Under the pieces are notes generated by a model that saw nothing but the letters and a program-made list of their open reading frames with translations, had not been told where the DNA came from and did not search any database. 64,000 nucleotides of DNA, taken from contig NC_068971.1 in the NCBI RefSeq assembly GCF_016808095.1, positions 6,646,501 through 6,710,500 of the forward strand. The letters are read 5' to 3'. Both the position numbers and the translations under genes were made by a program. Shown here in pieces: positions 39,641 to 52,180 of this stretch; positions within the stretch are counted from its first letter, which is position 1; every line of letters starts with the position of its first letter. The DNA comes from Vigna angularis (Eukaryota > Streptophyta > Magnoliopsida > Fabales > Fabaceae).

Positions 39641-41599
39641 CTAGAAGGATGTGGAGTCTTGTTCTGAGCAAAGTGGCATCCTTTCGTCTGTGCATTCTTC
39701 AACTATGTCAGTAGTTGGGTATTCATCATCATGTTTGATCTGTAAGGAATTTTGAACCTTTCTCAATGCTTCTAATTCCAGTGAAACCTCCTTCATTGTT
39801 GGCCTTTTCCTCCCATTAAGTCTCAAGCATCTCATTGCAAGGTTTCCAATGGCAAAAATGTCATCTTTCATTGCCTCCTTAGCCACCATTCCATCTAAAA
39901 TTTCATTAACTTGGTTCTCCTTCAGAGAAAGAAACTCTGCAATCAGATTTTGACCCTCATCTTCCTCTAAGAATGAAATTGGCTTTCTCCCACTTATGAG
40001 CTCTACCAGCACTACCCCTACACATCACTTTTATCTGAAAACTTTCCAGACTGAAAATATTCAGGGTCAATGTACCCAAAAGTTCCTCCTACAGCTGTGG
40101 TCAAGTGAGTCTTATCTTGTGGCACTGATCTTGATGTTGGGGGAGTTTCGACACACACATAGAACTCCACACATGATAAGATATTGTCTGCTTTGGGCCA
40201 AGCCCTCACGGATTTGTTTTTGGTACTACTCCAAAAGGCCTTTTGTCATTGGAGATATCTATGTGTATATAAACCCTTGACCAGTCCTTATTTCACTCAA
40301 TGTGTGACTTTGTTTGCACTCCAACACTTGATGTTCCAAAATCAGACACCTTGGCACTGAAGTTGCTGTCTAAAAGTATGTTGGTAGGTTTAATGTCTCT
40401 ATGGAAAATGGGAATTGAAGCTGCAAAATGCATATATGCCACTGCTCCAGCAACCTCACATGCAATTCTAAGGCGACTCTCCCATGAAAGGGAGGGCTCA
40501 TTGTCTCTCCTGTGGATATGGTGAGAGAGTGTTCCATTTGGAATGAATTCATAGACTAGTAAAGGAGTTTCTGTCTCAAGACAACAACCTAATAGTTTGA
40601 CAATGTTCCTGTGGTTGATCTGTGATAGAATCACCACTTCATTCACAAAAGTCTCTATCTGGTTCCTTTCAATTTCTTTGGACCTTTTAACTGCAACTAT
40701 GGTTCCATCAGGTAACATTCCTTTGTACACTGTGCCATAGCCACCCTGACCAACAAACCTACTGCTGTTGTAGTTATCTGTGGCTCTTTGTAGCTCCTCG
40801 CCTGTAAAAAGCTTTGCCATTTCTCCATTTCCGTAAGATGAGAGCTTCTCTTGTAACAAGTAGCCACCATTTTTCCTGAAAAGGTTTTCCTTTCGGATAC
40901 TTTCTCTCCTTTTCTGTATGTACTGATATGATTTGTATCCCAGAAGAAACAAACACAGAAAGCCTAAACCAAGTCCAACACCTGCAAATTCCCAAGTTTT
41001 TCATTAGGGTGGCAGAATAAACTTGCAAAGATACTCCTTTTTTTTTTTTGTAACATTGACTAATTAACAAGTTGGAAGTTCAAGGTTAAAATTAAATATT
41101 GGTTCTGTGATACATATCGACCAAACCTTATCTGGTCAAGTTATTCAGAAATATAACCAAAATACTGTATATAATTGGAGGCAATTTTTCACCCTATTAT
41201 GAATTAGTTTTAGTTTTTATGATTGAGTTAAGCTCAAATCTTGATTTTAGGTTGACATTAAATCTTTAAGTATTCTTACTCTATTGAATTGATGCTACTT
41301 GATGATAATAAGTCTATCTTAAATAATTGTCTATTATGTCTTTACATTGAGTATTGAGTAGTACATGGGTAGGCAATGCTTACAGGGTTGTCATAGGGAG
41401 ATTTGGACCTGAAAACTAAGAAGGAAGTGCATGAATCTTGAAGGCCATTGCAAAGATATCCTTTTGCTACAGAAGGGTCATTAGAGCAGTCATAGACAGT
41501 GTTGTTGAGGTATACTTGTTGGCAATTTTGTGAATGAGGGAACAAATATAGGAACAGGATTGTGATGAGAATATTGAGCTTGTGAAGCTCCATGAACAA
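39641..41599 (-). pseudogene. LysM-WAK receptor kinase, pseudogene copy A
   Basis: Same two-exon plan as the copies at 42832 and 47171, but broken three ways. (1) Exon 1 keeps only the signal peptide and first LysM start (41599 to about 41365, CQQVYLNNTVYDCS...SPYDNPVSIAY), then runs into unrelated sequence; about 200 residues of ectodomain are gone. (2) In exon 2 (40981-39641) a 192-bp solo LTR splits KVSDFGTS from RSVPQDK. (3) Seven bases are missing at the DVYSFGVV site (about 40019), shifting the frame and creating stops. The TM ([19 protein letters not shown]), P-loop ([12 protein letters not shown]), HRDIKPTN and C-terminal lobe remain readable. Confidence 0.92.
40135..40326. mobile_element. 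Solo LTR (192 bp) inside the kinase exon
   Basis: TGTTGGGGGAG...CTCCAACA, with inverted TGTTGG/CCAACA ends, flanked by the exact 5-bp direct repeat CTTGA (40130-40134, 40327-40331). It holds a TATATAAACCC TATA-like sequence near 40267. The intact paralogues lack it, so excision of 192 + 5 bp restores alignment. Its small size suggests a TRIM-type or other short-LTR element; superfamily not assigned. Confidence 0.9.
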
Positions 41600-42831
41600 G
41601 TCTTCAGGGAATACCTCAGATGAGTTATAAAAATATCAGTGGAAAGTTGTGTTAATTGCGGTCATTTATAAACTACAATGATGCTGAAAGGCTTACGTAT
41701 GAAGAGAACTAGAAAATGGTATCTACTCTCTTAAGTTCTTCATATTTGGTTGAGAACTAGAAAAAAGTTATCTCAATTAGAAATATTGTCTAAATAATGT
41801 TGATAAGATTTTGATTGTTCTGATTTTACAAGTCATGTGATATTGATTTGCATCTTACATTCAACTTTTCAGAAAACATCAAATATATTAGTTATTATTT
41901 GTGAGAGAAAAAAGCATAAAAGCATAAATATGAGAAGAAAAGATATGAATGAATTTAACAAGATAGAAAATATGGACTGTAGATTAAACAAAATTCAATA
42001 TAATTTTGAAAATGAATCTTGTTGTAAAAATTTAACCATATAATAAAATTTATATAGTTGATTATTGTATGTTGATACAATGAAATGATATAACAAAATA
42101 TTTTTGTTAAACTTTTTAATAAAATAATCTCAAATTTTTAATTATATTGTTTATGTTTCGTTTAAACTTAACCATATTAATTTCTATTTTTTCAATCTAT
42201 TATGTTATTTTCCGTTACACGAAGTGGAAGAAATGTTAAAATGTTCTGACTTTTTAAGTTTTAAACTACTTTTAAGAAGTTTTTTGTGAAGAAAAATACA
42301 AAATATCCAATTTGATGAAAAGCACAGCAGTTGAAAAGACTTCCCAAGATTGACACGAGGAGAAGAAGATTCAATTGGTATGACTAATTTGATAGGATGA
42401 CAAATTGAAAATTGTTAGTTCTATTTTTCGATTTGTTTTAAGTATGATTTAAAGATTGTAGATAGATGCAAAAAAAATTATCTTTTTAAAACTTTTATAA
42501 AAATTAATTAATTTTTGTTTTTATTTTATCTTTATTTATTTTTACATCACAGGAGTCGTCCCATCATACATTGGTGAAGTTTCTAAGAGCCAGAGATGTC
42601 TATTTTGTTCATCATAAAAAGGAAACTAAGACAAAGATGAACACAGACCATCATAACACATCTACCACTAACAAAGATAACAAGCATATTAGCTCAATTC
42701 AGAAGCATAACGTTTTAGTTATGATAATAATATTAAATATGAAAGTATTCATACTGTCATTTAATACTGAAAGGTGAAAATGAAATACTGAAGCATAGTT
42801 AACAAAGAATACAAAACAAAATTTCTGACTT
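41600..42831. other. Intergenic DNA between copies A and B
   Basis: AT-rich; includes the presumed promoter of copy A (right of 41600, minus strand) and the 3' flank of copy B. No further features recognised. Confidence 0.45.
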
Positions 42832-45047
42832 CTAAAAGGATGTGGAGTCCAGTTCTGAGAACAGTGGCATGCTTTCATCTGTGATTTCTTGAACTGTCTC
42901 GCTAGTTGTATACTCCTGATCATGGTTGATCTCTAAGGAACTTTGCAGCTTTCTCAATGCTTCTAATTCCAATGAAACCTCTTTCATTGTTGGTCTTTTC
43001 TTCCCATTAAGTCTCAAGCATCTCATTGCAAGGTTTGCAATTGCAAGAATCTCATCTTTCCTTGCTTCCTTAACAACCCTGCCATCTAAAATCTCATAAA
43101 CTTTGTTCTCCTTCATCACAGAAAGAAACTCTGCAATCAGATTCTGACCCTCATCTTCCTCTAAGAAGGAAATTGGCTTTCTCCCACTTATAAGTTCTAC
43201 CAGCACTACCCCAAAACTGTACACATCACTTTTATCTGAAAACTGACTAGACTGAAAATATTCAGGGTCTATGTACCCAAAAGTTCCTCCTACAGCTGTG
43301 GTCAAGTGAGTCTTATCTTGTGGCACTGATCTTGATGTTCCAAAATCAGACACTTTGGCACTGAAGTTGCTGTCTAAAAGTATGTTGGTAGGTTTGATGT
43401 CTCTATGGAAAATGGGAACAGAAGCTGCAAAATGCATATATGCCACTGCTCCAGCAACCTCACATGCAATTCTAAGGCGACTCTCCCATGAAAGGGAGGG
43501 CTCATTGTCTCTCCTGTGGATATGGTGAGAGAGTGTTCTATTGGGAATGAATTCATAGACTAGTAAAGGAGTTTCTGTCTCAAGACAACAGCCAAAGAGT
43601 TTGACAATGTTCCTGTGGTTGATCTGTGATAGAATCACCACTTCATTCACAAAAGTCTCTATCTGGTTCCTTTCAATCTCTTTTGACTTTTTAACAGCAA
43701 CAATGGTTCCATCTGGTAGCATTCCTTTATACACAGTGCCAAAGCCACCCTGACCAAGAAATCTACTTCTGTTATAGTTATCTGTTGCTTTCTGTAGCTC
43801 CTCGGCTCTAAACAGCTTTGCCATTTCTCCTTTCCCATAATAAGAGAGCTTCTCTTGTAACAAGTAGCCACCATTTTTCCTGAAAAGGTTTTCCTTTCGG
43901 ATACTTTCTCTCTTCTTCTGTATATACTGATATGATTTGTATCCCAGAAGAAACAAACACAGAAAGCCTACACCAAGTCCAACACCTGCAAATACACAAA
44001 CAAGGACAAAATTTTTAAGCAACTACCAAAATCATCTCTATAATTGCTCTATCAAAAAGAAAATAATTATTGGCAATCTGTAAACCATGTTTTACCTCAT
44101 TAAATTGCATCAGCTACATACTACGGCCATGCTAAAAACCAAAATTCAAACAAAACTAGATTTAATTCTATTTACGGTTCAGAAAAAATACCTAAGGAAG
44201 CAACCAATTTGGTAGGAAAACTTTCAGCATCAGATTCATTACATTGGAACCCCATGAAGGTTCCATTCGCAACCGTTCCCTGGGAGCAAGTACAATAGAA
44301 ACTGTCAGGGTCCTCTTTGCAACTCTTCCCTCTGAGAGGAACCAAGATAGGAGTTGTGGCATAGATGATTATGATGTTGTCTGCAGTTGACGGCACTGAC
44401 AACCCGTTGGCCTCTAGCATACTTTGTTCGTCAACACCATAAGCCTCTCCAATGGACTTAACAGTATCACCATTTTTCACTGAGTAAACCAGCAAGGAAG
44501 TGACCCCTCTTGCTGTCTGATTTTCAGTGGGACAAGCACATACTACTGGAACTGTGAGCTCAGCACCAACTGTAATGCCATCAGAGGCATAGTAATTCTG
44601 ACCCATCAGGGCCTGGCAGGTGGTGAGGCCTTGGTAAATTTCTGTAACCAACTTGAAGTAGGTGTCATTCTTGGTGGCAGTGTAAGGTGTGATATGCTGG
44701 TAGATATTTCCAGAACATGAACAGAATACAGGAACAATGATTGACTTATTGGAAGGAATCTTATCATCTTTTGAGATGTTGTTTATTGAGGCTATGGTAG
44801 ATGCTTCAGAGCCAAAAAGGTAGGCAATGCTTACAGGGTTGTCATAGGGAGATTTGGACCTGAAAACTAAGAAGGAAGTGCATGACTTTTGAAGGCCATT
44901 GCAGAGGTATCCTTTTGGTGCAGAAGGGTTCTCAGAGCAGTCATAGACAGTGCTGTTGAGGTATGCTTGCTGAGAGTTAGCAGATTCAGGAAACATCTGT
45001 AAGAACAGAATTATGCAGAGAATGTAAATGTAAGGATGAAACTCCAT
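42832..45047 (-). CDS. LysM ectodomain / WAK-type kinase receptor, intact copy B
   Basis: Exon 1 45047-44192 and exon 2 43985-42832 (206-bp GT-AG intron, phase 1) encode 669 residues. Exon 1: signal peptide (MEFHPYIYILCIILFLQMFP), then a cysteine-rich region with three LysM-like units and the paired CxC motifs of LysM receptors (CSCSG, CACP); LysM3 contains YSVKNGDTVKSIGEAYGVDE and ends TPILVPL. Exon 2: TM (about 287-300, [14 protein letters not shown]), then a kinase with GQGGFGTVYKG, Lys384 (VAVKK), HRDIKPTN with Asp481, SDFGTSRS with Asp499, and [11 protein letters not shown]. These wordings are WAK/WAKL, not LYK. It is an RD kinase with all catalytic residues. Chitin- or Nod-factor-like glycan binding is inferred from LysM only. 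An in-frame ATG at 45113 exists; 45047 aligns with the paralogue's signal peptide. Confidence 0.92.
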
Positions 45048-47170
45048 GAACCTATTGTCTCTGGAGAAGACAAAGTAAATTTGGTAGTGCTGTTTAAGAT
45101 CTAATGCATTCATGATACCGTGTTGTGCTTTCTTATTTTATGGAAAATTTGTTATTACTTTTTTAGCGGTAGAGACATGCTTCATAGGATCTCGGATTCA
45201 TAGACAAAATAAACGATTTGAATCATTCAACGTTGAAGAAACAATTATAACATGGTGTGAGTTAGTGTTGATCCCTCTAAATAAAGTCAATAATCAGACA
45301 CTTTGAGTAACAAAATTTTGTTTCTCCTGAGCACTTTGACTTTTCAATGGCTGCCTTGGTCATGCATTTGAAAATCATCAAAGTAGCCAAATGCATAGGT
45401 TGTCGGAATGTAAAACTAGATCAGTATCATGTAACAGAACCAAACTGGTTGTTAAACCTTGAATTCGTGTTAAATAGTTTGGCTATAATAGAATTATAAT
45501 CCTAATTTTTTAAACAATAACTAAAACTATACACTTTACATTTTAGAAAAATCAAATCTATAAGAACAGTTAATTTTATCAATCAGTTTTTGCATGCTTG
45601 CAAAGTTTGATGTTATTATAGTTGACTTTTTATTTGGGCATAGATGTCATATAACCATCACCTTTAAATTTAATTTTAGATTATCTATTGCGTTGAAATG
45701 TTAATCTTCCTTATCTGGGTTCTAACTAATTATGAGATATCGTTTACGAAAATGACAACACTGGTCTCATGATGTGTACTCATTCGTGTTAGAATGTTTG
45801 CTTTAGGCATTTTTTTTTTCTTATATCAAGAAAGGTCCAAACACGCAAGTGTATTTTGTCTTATAGCAGATAGAGTATAGAAGACCCGTTTTTGTAACTA
45901 AGAAAAACAAAGGATAGAAAAAAGAAGATAGAAACAAGTTAACATCTATTACTATTTGTTTTGTTTTAGGTGTTGGGTCGAAATGTTCACTTAAAATAAT
46001 GTTTCTATCACTTATTCTTTGGCTATCATCATCCTATTGGCATATTTTGTTCTCCAATTAATTGGATGTACATACTAAAGATATTATGATGTTTACTGAG
46101 TCATTAAGCAATTGATGTTGTAATAAATGTGTTGTAAAAAGTTTCAACTAGTATATTTTTAACCTATTTTTAGTTTTATCTATAAGCTTTTGACTAAAGT
46201 CGATCTAATTGTACCATCGATTATGACATTTGATTGATTCGTGATTGATTCGTACTAGTCGACACATATAGTACACTATTAAAAAAATATTTTTACCAAT
46301 TTTCTTTTGAAATTTTTTTCCAAGAAAATACTTATAAATTTTGTTATGAATAATAATTTATAAAAATTGTTTTTAGTTATTGTACAAAATATTATGCATA
46401 AAACATCTTTTACAGAAAATTTTGTAAATAATACTTACAAATTTTATAATTTTATAATTTTATAAATAATTATTCATGAAGGAATTATATGTCATGAAAT
46501 AAAAAAAAAAAGTTTTTTCTTATAAAATTTTATAACAAATTTGTAAGAAAAATTTCATGGAATATGAAACTTTTTAGAAGATCAGTTATTGATATTTTTA
46601 TTAATTTAAATTTTATTAATTATGTGTTTGATTTTGTCAAATTTCTCAACCCTTTATTTATTTGAATCAATATTGAGAGCACATTTTATCCACTAAAATA
46701 TATCCCTAGAGGAATCAAATCGTCATATTGTATATCTTTGAAATTTTCAACATGCTTTATGTTGCATGTTTCAAGCTTTGACTTTGAAATTTTTCTATCG
46801 CTCAACGTGCTTCATCCTTCAATTTTTGCAGCTTCAATTATGGAAATCTCAATTTTTAATAGGCTCTTTTCTTTTCCATATAGTAATACGTTAAAAAATT
46901 AAAATTATAAAATATATAACATGTTCATTAGTTTATTATAGCCCATTCCAAAAGGCCACTTCAACGAGGCAACAACAAAGTGGAGAAGTATGAATGAGGA
47001 TTTGTCTATTATGAACTATGAGTATTTCCAAGTTTCAACTGATGTTCTTGTGGAGAAATGCAGACTTTGTTATCCACACATGTCAGTAAAAGAAAACATG
47101 AAACACTAGTTAAGAAAAAAGGGGGTATCTGGCTTCCTACAACAACACTATAAAGAGAAAATCCAGCTTC
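45048..47170. other. Intergenic DNA between copies B and C
   Basis: Holds the presumed promoter of copy B just right of 45047 and the 3' flank of copy C. The rest is AT-rich with T/A runs; no coding sequence or transposon ends recognised. Confidence 0.45.
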
Positions 47171-49785
47171 CTATAAGGATGTAGACTCTAGTTGTAAGGA
47201 CAGTGACATGCTTTCCTCTGTGCACTCTTGAATAATATCACTAGTTTTGTGCTCATGATCATGTTTGATCTGTAAGGAACTTTGCACCTTTCTCAATGCT
47301 TCTAGTTCCAGTGAAACCTCCTTCATGGTTGGCCTTTTCCTCCCATTAAGTCTCAAGCATCTCATTGCAAGGTTTGCAATGGCTAGAATGTCATCTTTCA
47401 TTGCTTCCTTAGCCACCCTTCCATCTAAAATTTCATAAACTTGGTTCTCCTTCATCAGAGAAAGAAACTGTGCTATCAGATTCTGACCCTCATCTTCCTC
47501 TAAGAAGGAAATTGGCTTTCTCCCACTTATGAGCTCTACCAGCACTACCCCAAAACTGTACACATCACTTTTATCTGAAAACTTACTAGACTGAAAATAC
47601 TCAGGGTCAATGTACCCAAAAGTTCCTCCCACAGCTGTGGTCAAGTGAGTCTTATCTTGTGGCACTGATCTTGATGTTCCAAAGTCAGACACCTTGGCAC
47701 TGAAGTTGTTGTCTAAAAGTATGTTGGTAGGTTTGATGTCTCTATGGAAAATGGGAACAGAAGCTGCAAAATGCATATATGCCACTGCTCCAGCAACCTC
47801 ACATGCAATTCTAAGGCGACTCTCCCATGAAAGGGAGGGCTCATTGTCTCTCCTGTGGATATGGTGAGAGAGTGTTCCATTTGGAATGAATTCATAGACT
47901 AGTAAAGGAGTTTCTGTCTCAAGACAACAACCTAATAGTTTGACAATGTTCCTGTGGTTGATCTGTGATAGAATCACCACTTCATTCACAAAAGTCTCTA
48001 TCTGGTTCCTTTCAATTTCTTTGGACCTTTTAACTGCAACTATGGTTCCATCAGGTAACATTCCTTTGTACACTGTGCCATAGCCACCCTGACCAAGAAA
48101 CCTACTCCTGTTATAGCTATCTGTTGCTCTTTGTAGCTCCTCAGATGTAAAAAGCTTTGCCATTTCTCCATTTCCGTAAGATGAGAGCTTCTCTTGTAAC
48201 AAGTAGCCACCATTTTGCCTGAAAAGGTTTTCCTTTCGGATACTTTCTCTCTTCTTCTGTATATACTGATATGATTTGTATCCCAGAAGAAACAAACACA
48301 GAAAGCCTACACCAAGTCCTGCTCCTGTAAATTAAAAGAAAAACTAAAACTCATTCAAAATGAAAGCAAAGGCTTACAAGTTGCAAGTTCAAGTAAGTGA
48401 AAATTAAATTTTGGCCAGTTGTCATTAGAGACCATTTTGGGTCTGCTTGATTTCTTTGTAACTATGTTATTTTGAAAGCTGTTTCCTAAGACAATTTCAC
48501 ACAACTTAGCAATTAAATTAACTTCTCCTAAAATATCTATTAAGATTTAATTTTTTTTTCCAATATATGCCTTTTAGGAACCACAAACTACAAACAGTTT
48601 AGGACGTTTTTTCATCCTATTCTATTTTCTTCAAATGCTCTAATCAAGTGTTCAAGGGATAAACATTTCGAAACAGAGAAATGTGCTTAAGAAAAACACT
48701 TTCAAATGTGCTCAGGGAACGAAAAAATGTTAGAAAACAGAAAGCTATTTTTAAAACAATAAATACAAGTTCTTACTGCACTCTATTGCTCTTACTCTTC
48801 TAGGATGATACATAGCACATAAGGGGTGTAATCTCCAAACAACAGCTATATGCTATTCTAAAATCCAAAGCCAAAGTTTCAATGAAAGCATATTATGATT
48901 CTTCTTGAAGAGGGTTTAAACAAAAGTACCTAAAGCGGCTACCAACTTGGCAGGGAATTTCTGACCATCAGACTCATCACAGAAGGGCCCCTTAGAGCTT
49001 CCATCCGGTGCTTGATAACATTTGCAATAGAATTTATCTGGGTTCTCTTTGCAGCTCTTCCCTATTAGAGGAACTAAAAGAGGTGTCAAGGAAAGGAGAT
49101 CCGTGTTTATGTTTTCACTTTGTGGCACAGCCAACTCATTGGCCTCAAGCATTCTTTGTTCATCCACACCATAAGCCTTTCCTATGGATTCAATAGTGTC
49201 ACCATAGTTCACCAAGTAAACCAACAAGGAGGTGACCCCTATTGCTGTCTGATTTACAGTTGGACAAGCACATAACAAGGGAACTGTGAGCTCAGCACCA
49301 ATTGCAATTTTGGTTGCTGCATAGTAATTCTGACCCATCATTGATTGACAGGTAGTGAGACCTTGGAAGGTTTCTGTTACCAACTGATAATAGGTGTCAT
49401 TCTTGCTGGCAGTGTAAGGTGTGTTGTGCTGGTAGATGTTTCCTGAACATGAACAGAAAACAGGAACAATGATTGTCTTGTTAGAAGCAATCTTGTCATT
49501 TCTTGAGATGTTGTTGATTGAGGCTATGGTAGATGCCTCAGAGCCAAGAAGGTAGGCAATTCTGACAGGGCTATCATAGGGAGGTTTGGACCTGAAAAGT
49601 AAGAAGGAAGTGCATGACTTTCGAAGGCCATTGCAAAGGTAGCCTTTTGGTGCAGAAGGGTTGTCAGAACAGTCATAGACAGTGTCATTGAGGTATGCTT
49701 GTTGGCACTTGAGTGAGTGAGGGAACATGCATAGGAGCATAACTGTGGTGAGAATGTTGAGGTTGTGAAGAAGCTCCATGAACAA
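47171..49785 (-). CDS. LysM ectodomain / WAK-type kinase receptor, intact copy C
   Basis: Exon 1 49785-48930 and exon 2 48324-47171 (605-bp GT-AG intron, phase 1), 669 residues. Exon lengths (856 and 1154 nt) are identical to copy B. Signal peptide MFMELLHNLNILTTVMLLCM, then CQQAYLNDTVYDCSDNPSAP, CSCSG and CACP pairs and three LysM-like units (the third with VNYGDTIESIGKAYGVDE). The TM begins after [19 protein letters not shown]. The kinase has [11 protein letters not shown], Lys384, HRDIKPTN (Asp481), SDFGTSRS (Asp499), [11 protein letters not shown] and DVYSFGVVLVELISGRKPI. The kinase is intact and RD-type. The alternative ATG at 49779 would trim two residues. Same orientation as A and B, so the cluster arose by tandem duplication. 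Confidence 0.93.
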
Positions 49786-50481
49786 AAATGTGCAGAGAAG
49801 ACAGCAGATGAGTTACAGATAAATTTGGTTTCTAATGTTTGTGTTAGTTTAGTTCTGATCACGCGGTGTGGTTGTTTTATGTTTCGTCTTGGTATGCCGA
49901 ATATTCAGCACAGTGAAGTCGGTTAGCTCTCTCTCCATGATTTTTCAAATATGGATGAGAAGGACATTTATTTATATTGAAAAGTGCAGGAATTCAACAA
50001 CGAAACTGTGTTACTTGTGTCCGATTTTGAACTCTGGGACCCAATCATAAATCATTACAAAGTTAATAATATGCCAAAGTTGTTAGATTCAAACTATATG
50101 GAAAAAGAAAAAAAAGGAAGATTTAACCCGGTGGTTAACTAATTAGATAACTATTATTTGTTGTTAATAAATGATATCAATGTTCTTTCTTGTACTAATG
50201 TTATTCATTCGGGATGGCTATTCTTGATGAACCCTATTGAATTCTCATCTTTGCAGTGGTAACAGTTTAGAGTTAAGAATATGATCACATTGCCGTTGAT
50301 CTGTTTGTCAAATTTATATTATAACAAAATAGCTGTGAATTCCTAATCTTCATATATAAAGGTAATTTTCACATCTTAGTTCAATGGATTAGTATATCTT
50401 TAAAATACAAATTTATTGGTTAATTTTTCAAAGAATTTAAAATGAGATGATTTTAAATTTTCATAAGAACTTTTAAAAAAG

Positions 50482-50529
<48 letters not shown>

Positions 50530-50781
50530 CTCTTACATTTATATCTTTTCTTTTATTTTTTATTTTCTCTTGTAGGTTTTGTCTATTTTGTTCATTATTT
50601 CTGTTTTAGAAATCTCAAAATGCGAAACGAGTCAAGCAGTTGACCTGTAGGCCCACAGTGAAAACAAAGTGTTAGAGTTGTATTTATTACTATAGTGGTT
50701 TTGATGATATGATTATGAGAAAATACTATAGATTTCAATCTCTTATTAATTTTATTATGGCAACATGCAAAGTTAAAGAGC
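49786..50781. other. Upstream region of copy C and intergenic DNA
   Basis: Presumed promoter of copy C just right of 49785; further right AT-rich DNA with an AT microsatellite at about 50484-50524. Bases 50600-50781 may be a degenerate continuation of the LINE relic beyond the inserted copia-type element, but this is weak. Confidence 0.4.
50484..50524. repeat. (AT)n microsatellite
   Basis: About 41 bp of AT dinucleotides between the receptor cluster and the copia-type element. Confidence 0.93.
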
Positions 50782-51850
50782 TATTGAATATAGTGATAAT
50801 TATATATGAGATTAATCTCCCTTGTGTTGAATATATACATAGAGTCTTCTATTTATAATGAAAAAAATATGAGCTAAGTCAAAAATACAAATAATAACAA
50901 ACTAACTAAAGATAAAAGATAAAGATAAAAGATAAATATAAAATAAAGATAATATATCTAAGACTCCCCTCAAGTTACTGGATACACAAGTTAGTGGATA
51001 CAAATCGTATGTATCAAGCTTGTTATTAATATAATCCATAAAGACTCAGTGAAAATATCTACTTCTGAACTCGAGTGACACCAAATTACTAATGATTTGT
51101 AAGACGACATAGAAGACTCTCCATGAACAATAAATCTGGGAGGTTGCTCCATGTAAATCTCTTATTGCAAATTGTCGTTGAGGAATGCCACCAATGGATA
51201 AAGAAGTAATTGTTGGAGAGCCACCACGGCTATAAATAAGAGACAACAGAAGAAGTCATGGATAAACAAGAGAGAGAAACTATAAAAATCAAAGATTATC
51301 CAATCAAGGCACTTAAAAAAGGAAAAAGAGCAACCTCGATGCTCTGAATAACTGCTTGAGAGAAGACATGACATGCAACAACACACGATGAATGTGACTT
51401 TGACACTCTAAATTACTATTAGATATGCCATCATGCATGACAGAAAAAGGAGCAAATCCATAACTTCAAAAGGCGTTGAGAGCGCGTAAAAGCTCCAATG
51501 AAGGCGTCGTTGATGACATGGTGGTTGCCTAGTCGAGACGATTAAAACCATGTGATCGTCAATCGAAACTAAAACTTTGGTAATGACAACGGTAGATGGC
51601 GCTGCCGCCGGCTGCGACAAATGTAGTGGTAGAGGCACCATAAACTTTTTTCCTTAAAAGAACCTTAGGCTCTAGATACCATGTTGAATATAGTGAAAAT
51701 TATATATGAGATTAATCTCCCTTGTGTTGAATATACACATAGGATCCTCTATTTATAATAGAAGAAATATGAGTTAAGTCCAAAATACAAATAATAACAA
51801 ACTAACTAAAGATAAAAGATAAATATAAAATAAAAATAATATATCTAACA
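50782..51850 (-). mobile_element. Short non-autonomous copia-type LTR element
   Basis: Direct repeats at 50782-50963 and 51682-51850 read, on the minus strand, TGTTAGATATATTATTTT... to ...ATATTCAACA. On the minus strand the 5' LTR (51850-51682) is followed at once by TGGTATCTAGAGCC, one base off the initiator-Met-tRNA primer-binding site typical of plant copia elements. The 3' LTR is preceded by a purine tract, GAGGGGAG. The 0.7-kb interior keeps only a short frame and no polymerase. No clean target duplication was seen. Confidence 0.88.
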
Positions 51851-52180
51851 AATTGGGTGATAGTCATCCAAATGCACAACGTTGTTTCATATTTAATAGT
51901 TCTAAACAATTTTACATAAATACTATACATGGTAAGATTTCTATTTGGAAGAAAATTGTTTGACAAATTCCACCTTCTAATTGGATAAAGGTAAACATGG
52001 AGCTACTAAAGGTTGTCTTAGTCTAGTTGCATATGGTGGTGTTTTTAGAAGTTGCATATGTGAATATATTGGAGGTTTTTTTTTACATTCTCGGGTATAC
52101 AAAATTTTATTTATGCAAAATTTGTGGGGTCATCTATGCATATAAACATGTCTAGACTGTGGGTTTTAGGAACTTTGATT
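51851..52180 (+). pseudogene. LINE-type RNase H domain relic
   Basis: Plus-strand translation with frameshifts gives IPPSNWIKVNM then, one frame over, GATKGCLSLVAYGGVFRSC, EYIGGFF and FMQNLWGHL. This matches the plant non-LTR retrotransposon RNase H pattern (PP..W.K.N.DG..KG......GGV.RD..G....GF ... AE.WG). Stops and frame changes show decay. The copia-type element abuts its 5' side and may have inserted into it. Confidence 0.7.

Noticed and set aside
40135..40326. Kinase insertion read as a 9-bp-TSD DNA transposon (CTTGATGTT repeated)
   Set aside because: The TG...CA ends with inverted TGTTGG/CCAACA and a 5-bp CTTGA duplication fit a solo LTR better; the extra TGTT is the LTR start matching the target by chance.
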